Assembly: GCF_001697225.1 (NCBI RefSeq) | Contig: NZ_CP014671.1 | Span: 1,116,001-1,180,000 of the forward strand | Direction: 5' to 3' | Length of the DNA stretch: 64,000 nt | Origin: Immundisolibacter cernigliae | Lineage (GTDB): Bacteria; Pseudomonadota; Gammaproteobacteria; Immundisolibacterales; Immundisolibacteraceae | Shown here: piece by piece, positions 1-7,613 of the stretch | Layout: every line of letters starts with the position of its first letter | Numbering within the stretch: position 1 is the first letter of the stretch | Notes under the pieces: generated by a model | What the model saw: the letters and a program-made list of their open reading frames with translations, nothing else | Databases searched by the model: none | What the model was told of the DNA's origin: nothing | Translations under genes and position numbers: made by a program

Positions 1-1
1 G

Positions 2-109
2 GTGGATTTCGCCTGCCTCGGTCAGCGCCTGCGCCAGAACGGCGTGCAGGAGAAACTCACCGGCCAGTGGATAGACCGCAGCCTGCGGCGGCTCGGGTTG
101 CGCCAATGA
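2..109 (+). CDS. C-terminal end of an unidentified protein (partial)
   Basis: An open frame runs from the window edge to a TGA at 107-109 and encodes 35 residues, beginning VDFACLGQRL and ending RRLGLRQ. The 5' part lies outside the window. The fragment is rich in Gln and Arg and shows no motif I recognise, so no function is proposed. It is convergent with the DUF2058 gene. A palindromic repeat begins two bases after its stop codon. Confidence 0.5.
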   Translation: MDFACLGQRLRQNGVQEKLTGQWIDRSLRRLGLRQ

Positions 110-110
110 A

Positions 111-144
111 GCGCTGAATAAATCCATCCTGGATTTCTCAGCGC
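111..144 (+). repeat. Palindromic intergenic repeat, family B, copy 1
   Basis: A 34-base imperfect palindrome: GCGCTGA ... TCAGCGC arms enclose AAATCCA and TGGATTT. Near-identical copies lie at 33840-33872 (inverted) and 45142-45175. It starts two bases after a stop codon, as the 45142 copy starts four bases after recR, so a role in 3'-end formation is possible. Confidence 0.75.
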
Positions 145-188
145 CCGCCATCCAAAACCCTTGTGTGAGCGTAGCTTTGCTGCGCGAT

Positions 189-215
189 GATCGCCCGGCA
201 CAGCCGGGCTCCTAC
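189..215 (+). repeat. REP-like palindromic repeat, family A, copy 1
   Basis: The unit starts GATCGCCCGGC and ends GCCGGGCTCCTAC, with a CCCGGC/GCCGGG hairpin core. Other copies are at 5637-5662 (inverted), 5724-5750, 16230-16256, 45227-45253, 45314-45338 (degenerate) and 45432-45455. The bases that follow (AGCCGCTGA, then a GCGCGT) are also shared with the 5724 copy. All copies lie between genes. Confidence 0.8.
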
Positions 216-254
216 AGCCGCTGACTTTGGCAGCGCGTCCCTGCGCTGCGGGAT

Positions 255-286
255 GTCGAAAAAGGGCTTTCCTGCCCTTTTTCGAC
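255..286. terminator. Perfect 13-bp stem-loop between convergent genes
   Basis: GTCGAAAAAGGGC (255-267) pairs perfectly with GCCCTTTTTCGAC (274-286) around a six-base loop. It lies just past the stop of the minus-strand DUF2058 gene. The T-rich stretch is inside the stem rather than after it, so it may be a terminator for either strand or another palindromic repeat element. Confidence 0.4.
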
Positions 287-300
287 TCGGCCCGGGCGGG

Positions 301-840
301 CTACCACATCAGATCATCGGGGACCGGATAGTCGGCGTAGGGATCGGGCGCCGCCTCGGCCGGCGGCGGTGATTCCGCGTTCAGCACCACCACCAGCGTC
401 GGGTCGCGCTCGGCAATTTTCTGGGCTGTGGCGGGCGGCACCAGCTCGAAGTTCCTGCCCAGCCGGACCACCGCCAGCGCGCCCTTGACCACCTGCACAC
501 GCTGCGCTTCGTGCAGGTAGATCTTGCGGATCTTGCCGGACTCGACGAACTGATACGCCGCCTCCCCGCCCTTGCGATCCAGCCGCTGGCTCTCGATCAA
601 CTGGCGCAGCTGCGCCGCCTGTGCCTTGCGCTCGCGCTGTTCCTGTTGCTGGCGGTTGTGCGCGCGGTCGCGCTCGGCCTTGTGCTGCTGAGCCTGGCGC
701 AGCTGCTCGGCCGCCGGATCCGGCGCCGGTCCGCGCCGGGCGGTGTCGCGCTTGTGTTGTGCCGCCTTCTTGAGCTGATCGGTCTTGACCAGGCCAGCCT
801 TGAGCAACTGGGCCTGCAGCTGATTCAACGGATTGGCCAT
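301..840 (-). CDS. DUF2058 family protein (YaiL-like)
   Basis: A 179-residue protein starting MANPLNQLQAQLLKAGL, the typical opening of the DUF2058/YaiL family. Residues about 20-95 are a highly charged, Gln/Lys/Arg-rich region likely to be helical or coiled. A compact domain follows, with the family-like VESGKIRKIYL and FELVP segments. The start at 840 was preferred because the 16 codons upstream look unlike the family. The tail is acidic (DPYADYPVPDDLMW). The role of this family is not established; a nucleic-acid or ribosome link has been suggested for YaiL, which I cannot test here. It lies between a convergent gene fragment and pdxA on the same strand. Confidence 0.75.
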   Translation of the reverse strand: MANPLNQLQAQLLKAGLVKTDQLKKAAQHKRDTARRGPAPDPAAEQLRQAQQHKAERDRAHNRQQQEQRERKAQAAQLRQLIESQRLDRKGGEAAYQFVESGKIRKIYLHEAQRVQVVKGALAVVRLGRNFELVPPATAQKIAERDPTLVVVLNAESPPPAEAAPDPYADYPVPDDLMW

Positions 841-874
841 CTTTGCCCCGTGTGTGGTGGTGTCGGACCGGCCG

Positions 875-1849
875 TCAGGCTGCCACAAAGCCCCGACCGG
901 CGGCGAACTGCGCGCACTGGTTGAGCGCCGACAGGATCATGGCGTGGCTGGCAATGCCCTTGCCGGCAATGTCGAAGGCGGTGCCGTGACCGACCGTCAT
1001 GAACAGGTACGGCATGCCGATGAAGCCGCCGCAGTTGCCCTCGAAACCCCAGGTCTTGAGCGCGATGTGGCCCTGGTCGTGGCACATGGCGACCACCACG
1101 TCGTAGCGGCCGTCGATGCAGTGCCGAAACACCGTGTCGGGCGAGATCGGGCCACTGACGTCGATGCCGCCGGCGCGCGCCTGCGCCACGCCGGGCGTGA
1201 TGGCGGCGTCCTCTTCCGGGCCGTGGGCGTGCGGGTTAAGACCCGCCACGCCGATGCGCGGATTGGCCACGCCCCAGCCGCGCAGGGTGTCGTGCGTCAG
1301 GCGGATCGAGCGGGCGACCAGATCGGCCGTCAGGCCGGCGCACACGTCGCGCAGGTACACATGATCGAAGATGTGGGTGATGCGCAGCGGCCCTGAGAAC
1401 AAGGTCAACAGGCGCTCGCCGGGCTTGGCGTTCAGCAGCGCGCCAAGCGCGCCGGCAGCGGCCATGGCCTCCGAGTTGATCGGGCCCATCACCAGCCCGG
1501 CCACCTCGCCGCTCTGGGCCAAGTCCTGCGCCTGGCCGATCCAGCGGCCGACGGCGGCGCCGCAGGCGGCGCGCTCCTGGCCGTAAACGATCTCGGCCGG
1601 GTCCAGCTGCCCGTCGTCCAGGATGGATATGACGCGCGCGTCATCCTGGGCCGCCGCGACCGATGCCACCGGCTTTACGACCAGATCGGCATCTGCCACC
1701 GCCACGCCCCGGCGCATGGCCTCGGCGCTGCCGATGAACAGCAGCCGCGCCAGACGCTGCGGCTGGCCGGTCGCCATGGCCTTGGCAAGAATCTCCGGGC
1801 CGACGCCGCACGGATCGCCAATGGGGACAGCAAGGGCGGGTTTGGTCAT
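875..1849 (-). CDS. pdxA: PdxA-family 4-phospho-hydroxyacid dehydrogenase (PdxA or PdxA2 type)
   Basis: A 324-residue member of the PdxA family, metal- and NAD-dependent dehydrogenases acting on 4-hydroxythreonine 4-phosphate (vitamin B6) or, for PdxA2, on 4-phospho-D-threonate or -erythronate. Seen here: the N-terminal PIGDPCGVGPEI motif, a central GLNPHAHGPEEDAA, and VAMCHDQGHIALK. The last resembles PdxA2 (HDQGHI) more than E. coli PdxA (HDQVLP). The usual SVDHGTA motif reads TVGHGTAFDIAG here. The start at 1849 has an AGGAG nine bases upstream. No surA or ksgA neighbour is present, which also argues for caution about the B6 assignment. Family membership is secure; the substrate is not. 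Confidence 0.75.
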   Translation of the reverse strand: MTKPALAVPIGDPCGVGPEILAKAMATGQPQRLARLLFIGSAEAMRRGVAVADADLVVKPVASVAAAQDDARVISILDDGQLDPAEIVYGQERAACGAAVGRWIGQAQDLAQSGEVAGLVMGPINSEAMAAAGALGALLNAKPGERLLTLFSGPLRITHIFDHVYLRDVCAGLTADLVARSIRLTHDTLRGWGVANPRIGVAGLNPHAHGPEEDAAITPGVAQARAGGIDVSGPISPDTVFRHCIDGRYDVVVAMCHDQGHIALKTWGFEGNCGGFIGMPYLFMTVGHGTAFDIAGKGIASHAMILSALNQCAQFAAGRGFVAA

Positions 1850-1936
1850 GATTTGAGGCTCCTCTTGATTCGGTTCCGGCACCGGCGGCCGGCGAGTCTG
1901 ACACCGGCGGACATATTGTCGCGCCGCACCGGCAAC

Positions 1937-1976
1937 AAAAAGCCCCGGGCGCCTTGTGGGCCCCCGGGGCTTTTTT
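1937..1976 (-). terminator. Bidirectional-looking terminator after groEL
   Basis: AGCCCCGGG and CCCGGGGCT arms are flanked by an A-run on the left and a T-run on the right, so either strand gives a GC stem followed by U residues. It lies about 50 bases past the groEL stop and before pdxA, so it most likely ends the groES-groEL transcript. Confidence 0.8.
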
Positions 1977-2029
1977 CGAACAGAAACGCTGAAGTGGTCA
2001 GCGCCGCGTCGGGTACAGGTCGGCGGACC

Positions 2030-3697
<1,668 letters not shown>

Positions 3698-3733
3698 TCA
3701 ATTCCTCAGTGAATGGTTGGGTGTGGACGAGGT

Positions 3734-4030
3734 TCAGTCTTCGACGATGCCCATCAGATCGTCCTCGCGCATCACGAGGACTTCCTTGTCGCCCAGGGCG
3801 AGCTTGACCTCGGTACCGGCGTACTTGCCGAACAGCACCTTGTCGCCGACCTTGACCTGCAACTTGCGCACTTCGCCGTTGTCCAGCATCTTGCCCGGGC
3901 CGACCGCGAGCACTTCGCCCAGGATCGGTTTTTCGGTCGCCGAGTCGGGCAGTACAATGCCGCCCGCGCTCTTGCGTTCCTCTTCCATGCGACGAATCAC
4001 GACACGGTCGTGAAGGGGACGAATGTTCAT
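3734..4030 (-). CDS. groS: Co-chaperonin GroES (Cpn10)
   Basis: A 98-residue GroES starting [14 protein letters not shown]. It has the mobile loop region ([15 protein letters not shown]) that binds GroEL and the family ending DDLMGIVED. It forms the seven-subunit lid on the GroEL ring. The start at 4030 is supported by a GGAGG seven bases upstream and by the universal N-terminus; another ATG four bases upstream is in a different frame. It is the first gene of the groES-groEL operon. The promoter and the HrcA-type operator lie 75-130 bases upstream. Confidence 0.98.
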   Translation of the reverse strand: MNIRPLHDRVVIRRMEEERKSAGGIVLPDSATEKPILGEVLAVGPGKMLDNGEVRKLQVKVGDKVLFGKYAGTEVKLALGDKEVLVMREDDLMGIVED

Positions 4031-4104
4031 TCATGCCTCCGGTAATGAACTGCGAAAAAATCCAGCCGGACCCGCACGTTTCAGGAACGGGCTGCCGGGA
4101 TGTA

Positions 4105-4131
4105 TTGGCACTCTCGTGCCGAGAGTGCCAA
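4105..4131 (-). promoter_or_regulatory. CIRCE operator (HrcA-binding inverted repeat) of groESL
   Basis: TTGGCACTC (4105-4113), nine bases, then GAGTGCCAA (4123-4131), a perfect 9-bp inverted repeat with the exact CIRCE spacing. The classical half-site is TTAGCACTC; here the third position is changed symmetrically in both arms. It abuts the -10 box, as expected for a repressor site. HrcA itself is not in this window. Confidence 0.92.
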
Positions 4132-4159
4132 ATGATAGGCGCAACGCCCCTCGCGTCAA
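4132..4159 (-). promoter_or_regulatory. groESL promoter (-35 TTGACG, -10 TATCAT)
   Basis: Reading the minus strand, TTGACG (4159-4154) and TATCAT (4137-4132) are separated by 16 bases, a good sigma-70-type promoter. The CIRCE repeat starts at the next base, so bound HrcA would cover the start site. No separate sigma-32 box was recognised. Confidence 0.75.
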
Positions 4160-4241
4160 GGGGGCACGCCGATCACCCGCACCAGATGGGGCCTTGGAGA
4201 GCGCTTTGCAAGGCCCTGTCGGCGCCAAAGCCTGAGTCGGC

Positions 4242-4571
4242 ATGACCACCGATGCTCTGCCCTATCGCCTGCTGCTGTCTGCCTGTGCCGATGGCGCCGG
4301 TGCCGCACGAATCGCCGACACGCTGGTCGAAGAAGGCCTGGCTGCCTGTGTCACGCTGCTGCCGGGCGCCCGCTCCGTGTATCGGTGGCAGGGACAACTG
4401 GAAAGGGCCGACGAATGCCTGCTGCTGATCAAGGCGCGCGCCGATGACTACCCCGCACTCGAACGCCGGCTGCTGGAGCTGCATCCCTATGCGGTGCCGG
4501 AGCTGCTGGCCCTGCCGGTGCTGGGCGGCAATCCGGCGTACCTTGCCTGGTTGGAATCGGGCGGTGGGTAG
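4242..4571 (+). CDS. cutA: CutA1 divalent-cation tolerance protein
   Basis: A 109-residue CutA1. Family members form very stable trimers linked to copper and other divalent-cation tolerance; the molecular role is still unclear. Seen here: EEGLAACVTLLPGARSVYRWQGQ (given in parts: EEGLAACV, SVYRWQG) and the C-terminal HPYAVPELLALPV with GNPAYLAWL, all typical. It is divergent from groESL. The next gene, a DsbD N-terminal domain, starts eight bases before the cutA stop, and cutA-dsbD adjacency is common in gammaproteobacteria. Confidence 0.93.
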   Translation: MTTDALPYRLLLSACADGAGAARIADTLVEEGLAACVTLLPGARSVYRWQGQLERADECLLLIKARADDYPALERRLLELHPYAVPELLALPVLGGNPAYLAWLESGGG

Positions 4572-4992
4572 GGCGCTGGCGCTGCTGGCCGGCTGCCTGC
4601 TGCTGTCACCGACCGCCAACGCCGATCTGGCCGACCTGCTCGGCGACAGGCCCACCATCCTGAGTCCACAGCAGGCTTTCGCGCCGCAACTGGTGGCCGG
4701 CGCCGACGGCCGGCTGCAGGTGCAGTTTCGCATCGCGCCTGGCCATTACCTGTACCGCGATCGCCTGCAACTGACCGACGCCACCGGCGCGCCGCTGCAG
4801 GCCGAGCTGCCGCCGGGCGATGTTTACGACGACCCCGAATTCGGCCGCGTGGCGGTCCTACGCGGCGACCAGAACATTCATCTCCCCGTTCCCGCCCGCC
4901 CGGGCGCGGCCATCGGCCTGCGCTACCAGGGCTGCGCGCAGGACCGGCTGTGCTACGCGCCGGTCAGCGTGCAGCTGCAACTTCCGGAGTGA
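4564..4992 (+). CDS. Stand-alone DsbD alpha (N-terminal, periplasmic) domain protein
   Basis: A 142-residue secreted protein that matches only the N-terminal immunoglobulin-like domain of the disulfide reductase DsbD. A signal peptide (ALALLAGCLLLSPTANA, cut before DLADLL) is followed by FRIAPGHYLYRDRL and the redox pair C124/C130 in YQGCAQDRLCYAP, the nDsbD CX5C motif. In full DsbD this domain passes electrons to periplasmic DsbC/CcmG. The eight-helix membrane domain and C-terminal thioredoxin that should follow are absent; a separate TlpA-like gene comes next. The GTG start at 4564 overlaps cutA by eight bases and is the only start giving a clean signal peptide. Confidence 0.85.
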   Translation: MGRALALLAGCLLLSPTANADLADLLGDRPTILSPQQAFAPQLVAGADGRLQVQFRIAPGHYLYRDRLQLTDATGAPLQAELPPGDVYDDPEFGRVAVLRGDQNIHLPVPARPGAAIGLRYQGCAQDRLCYAPVSVQLQLPE

Positions 4993-4998
4993 TTGCCG

Positions 4999-5550
4999 AT
5001 GAGTCTGCGTCGCCGGCTTGGCATTGCCGCCCTGCTGCTTGTGGCCTTGGCCTCCGGCATGGCGCTGCGCACCTTTCTGCTGCCGGGACCGGCACTGGAA
5101 GCGATCAGCGATGGCGTGATGGTGGAAGACTTTTCCCTGCCGGACCTCGACGGCCAGCCGCGCCGGCTGTCCGAGTTCGCGGGCAAGACGGTGGTGCTCA
5201 ATTTCTGGGCCAGCTGGTGCGGACCGTGCCTCGAGGAAATGCCGGATTTCATCGACCTGCAGAACCGCCATGGCCACCGCGGCGTGCAGTTCCTGGGCGT
5301 GGCGGTCGAACAGGCCGCGCCGGCGCGGGAACTGGCCACGCGCCTTGAGCTGAACTACCCGAGCCTGGTCGGCGACCTGGAGGCCATGGACATCGCCCGC
5401 CGGCTGGGCAATACGGCCGGTGTGCTGCCGTACACCGTGCTGATCGGCGCCGACGGGCGGGTACTGGCCCGACTGGAAGGCCGGGCCGATCCACAAGATC
5501 TGGAAAAATGGCTGAACGCGGCCGGCGCAGTGCAGGATCCGGCCGACTGA
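4999..5550 (+). CDS. TlpA/ResA-like membrane-anchored thioredoxin
   Basis: A 183-residue periplasmic thioredoxin-fold protein. One N-terminal membrane anchor (residues 7-28) is followed by FSLPDLDGQPRRLSEFAGK, the active site WASWCGPC (C74, C77) and the cis-Pro segment GVLPYTVLIG, as in TlpA, ResA and CcmG reductases. The start at 4999 was chosen over an in-frame TTG at 4993 because GGAG lies nine bases before the ATG. It follows the DsbD alpha-domain gene by six bases and probably shares its transcript, so the two may act as a redox pair or relay. The electron donor from the cytoplasm is not encoded here. Confidence 0.85.
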   Translation: MSLRRRLGIAALLLVALASGMALRTFLLPGPALEAISDGVMVEDFSLPDLDGQPRRLSEFAGKTVVLNFWASWCGPCLEEMPDFIDLQNRHGHRGVQFLGVAVEQAAPARELATRLELNYPSLVGDLEAMDIARRLGNTAGVLPYTVLIGADGRVLARLEGRADPQDLEKWLNAAGAVQDPAD

Positions 5551-5571
5551 GGAAGCGCTACATGGTTCAAC

Positions 5572-5750
5572 CCCCCGTTTTCACGGGGGCCAGGCCTGGA
5601 TTTCCTGGCGCCCGCCGGAACCCGTACACGCTTTGTGTAGGAGCCCGGTTATGCCGGGCGATGTTTTGGCCGCAATCGCGTAGCTCAGCTGCGCGATGAT
5701 CGCGCCGGCGCGCAGGCGGGAATGATCGCCCGGCACAGCCGGGCTCCTAC
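5572..5750. repeat. Cluster of palindromes between convergent genes (family A pair and hairpins)
   Basis: This convergent gap holds a CCCCCGT/ACGGGGG hairpin (5572-5589), a GCCAGG/CCTGGC palindrome directly after it, and two family A units facing each other at 5637-5662 (inverted) and 5724-5750 (direct). The facing arrangement resembles a BIME. The first hairpin may also end the tlpA-like transcript. No gene is seen in 5551-5803. Confidence 0.7.
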
Positions 5751-5803
5751 AGCCGCTGATTCTGGCGGCGCGTATCGGCGCTGCTGAATACCTGCGTGTT
5801 TCC

Positions 5804-6682
5804 CTAGACGACCCGCCGCCATACTGCGGCGCGGCCATCACCCTGCACCCGCCCTTCCGCCGCCAGCTTGATCAGGTGGGCATAGACGGACAGCTCGGCC
5901 AGGGCGTGCAGGGCTTTGGGGACGGCCGCATACAGCTCCGCCACCAGGTCCGGGATGCTGCGCCCACGGCCGCCTTCCAGGGCCTTGAGAATGGCCGCCT
6001 CGCGCGCCAGGCGGTGGTCGATCACGTGTTGCAAGGTGGCCTGCGCACCCTCCATCAGCCGGCCGTGCCCAGGGGCGATGCGCTCGATCGGCTCCTGCTG
6101 CAGACGCCGTAGCGAGGCCAGATAGGCCGCCATATCGCCGTCGGGCGGCGCGATCACCACGGTGGTGCCGTCCATCAGATGGTCGCCGGCGAACAGCAGG
6201 CGCTGCGTTTCGAGCAGGTAGCAGATGTGATCCGCGGCATGGCCGGGCGTGCGCAGGGCGCGCAGCGGGCCGGCGTCGGTCGGCAAGGTATCGCCGTCGG
6301 CCAGCATGCGGTCGGGCGCGAAACCCGGCGTGCTGACGCCGGCCAGCGCGATGCCGCTGCCGTACACCGGCACGCCGCAGTCGCGGGCCAGTTCCCGCGC
6401 ACCGGGGGCGTGGTCCGGGTGGGCGTGGGTGACCAGCACGGCGCTGATGGCATCGCCCACGGCGCGCTTGATGGCTGCCAGGTGCGCCGGTGCATCGCTG
6501 GCCGGGTCGATGACCAGCACCTGACGGCTGCCGACCAGGTAGGTGTTGGTGCCGGGGCCGGTCATCAGGCCCGGATTGGGCGCCGTGATGCGCCGCACGC
6601 CGGGCCACACGTCGACCGCCGCCGCGAACGGAAATTCGGCACGGATCTGTGGCGTGTCGAAGGGGTTGCCGGCGGCATTCAC
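5804..6682 (-). CDS. MBL-fold metallohydrolase (LACTB2/RNase Z-like, winged-helix C-terminus)
   Basis: A 292-residue metallo-beta-lactamase-fold hydrolase. Seen here: the metal motif HAHPDH (H86, H88, D90, H91), then TPGHAADHICYLL, FAGDHLMDG and APGHG. A C-terminal winged-helix-like region (residues about 230-292) is typical of the LACTB2 branch. The GTG start at 6682 overlaps the Nudix stop codon (GTGA), indicating translational coupling, and gives a sensible N-terminus. The substrate is unknown; LACTB2 relatives act as nucleases or hydrolyse thioesters and lactones. Pairing with a Nudix hydrolase suggests removal of a damaged nucleotide or CoA compound, which is inference. Confidence 0.85.
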   Translation of the reverse strand: MNAAGNPFDTPQIRAEFPFAAAVDVWPGVRRITAPNPGLMTGPGTNTYLVGSRQVLVIDPASDAPAHLAAIKRAVGDAISAVLVTHAHPDHAPGARELARDCGVPVYGSGIALAGVSTPGFAPDRMLADGDTLPTDAGPLRALRTPGHAADHICYLLETQRLLFAGDHLMDGTTVVIAPPDGDMAAYLASLRRLQQEPIERIAPGHGRLMEGAQATLQHVIDHRLAREAAILKALEGGRGRSIPDLVAELYAAVPKALHALAELSVYAHLIKLAAEGRVQGDGRAAVWRRVV

Positions 6683-7500
6683 AGCGCCACCCCGCGCAGG
6701 TCGATTTCCTCCACACCTTCCGGCAGCGGCAGGCGCACCCGCTCGGGCTTGCCGTCCGTGCCCAGAATCAGTTGCGGCTGAATGGGCGGCACCTCGCCGA
6801 TGTCGCGCGCCGCGGCAAGCACGGCCTCGACCGACGCATGGCGGGCCAGGAACTGGAGCTGCTTGCGCGTCGCCGGCACCAGGTTGAAGCTGCCGGCAGC
6901 GTGCCGGGCCAGGGCGTCCTGCGGACGGACCCAGCAGTGGTCGACGGTTTCCTCGCCGTCGTGCAGTGGTTCCTGACCGACCGGCGCCCGGCACAGGAAA
7001 AACCGCGTGTCGTAGCGGCGCGGCATGCCCTCGGGCGTTATCCAGTGGCTGTAATAGTGGATCTCGCCCAGCGGCAGGCGCAGGTGCTCGCGTTCGCAGA
7101 TGGCCGCCAGCGTGGTCTGGCCGGCATTCAGCGCCGCCCGGTACGCCGCGAAGCGTTGCTGCGTTGCCGGTTCGTGCAGGCTCAAGGTGTGTCCTGCGGC
7201 ATCGGCCGCCAGCAGCACGCCGGCTTCCTCGAAACACTCGCGGATCGCCGCCAGGTAGAAGGCCAGGCCGCCATTGGCGATGCCCAGCCGCGCGCTGGCC
7301 TGAGCGGCGTCGAGCCCGCTGCACACGCGCTCGGCCTGCGCGCCGCCGTCGCTGCGATCCACCCCGCCGCCGGGGAACACGTAGGCGCCGGCATTGAAAT
7401 CGCTCTTGACCGTGCGCAGCAGCATGAACACCTCGAAGCCCGGCGCGCCGTCGTTCGCATCGCGCACCAGCACCACCGTGGCGGCATCCCGTAGGCTCAT
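6679..7500 (-). CDS. Nudix hydrolase (NUDT19-like)
   Basis: A 273-residue Nudix protein, longer than the simple 150-residue type. Residues 41-48 read VFPGGGVD and the catalytic helix is R87-E-C-F-E-E-A-G94 (REXXEE), preceded by a long insert as in the NUDT19/RP2p group that cleaves CoA and acyl-CoA. It would hydrolyse a nucleoside-diphosphate-linked substrate, releasing a phosphomoiety with Mg2+. It is the first gene of a two-gene unit with the MBL hydrolase and is divergent from the DUF748 gene. The CoA specificity is inferred only from overall similarity. Confidence 0.85.
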   Translation of the reverse strand: MSLRDAATVVLVRDANDGAPGFEVFMLLRTVKSDFNAGAYVFPGGGVDRSDGGAQAERVCSGLDAAQASARLGIANGGLAFYLAAIRECFEEAGVLLAADAAGHTLSLHEPATQQRFAAYRAALNAGQTTLAAICEREHLRLPLGEIHYYSHWITPEGMPRRYDTRFFLCRAPVGQEPLHDGEETVDHCWVRPQDALARHAAGSFNLVPATRKQLQFLARHASVEAVLAAARDIGEVPPIQPQLILGTDGKPERVRLPLPEGVEEIDLRGVAL

Positions 7501-7613
7501 GGTTCTGTACTCCGTATGACGGGTCAGCGCACGCTGACCGAACGGCCATTATGGCCCGCCCGGCTGGCCCACCGGCTCGCTCGCGCCGGCGTCGCGGCTT
7601 AAGATTCGGGGCC

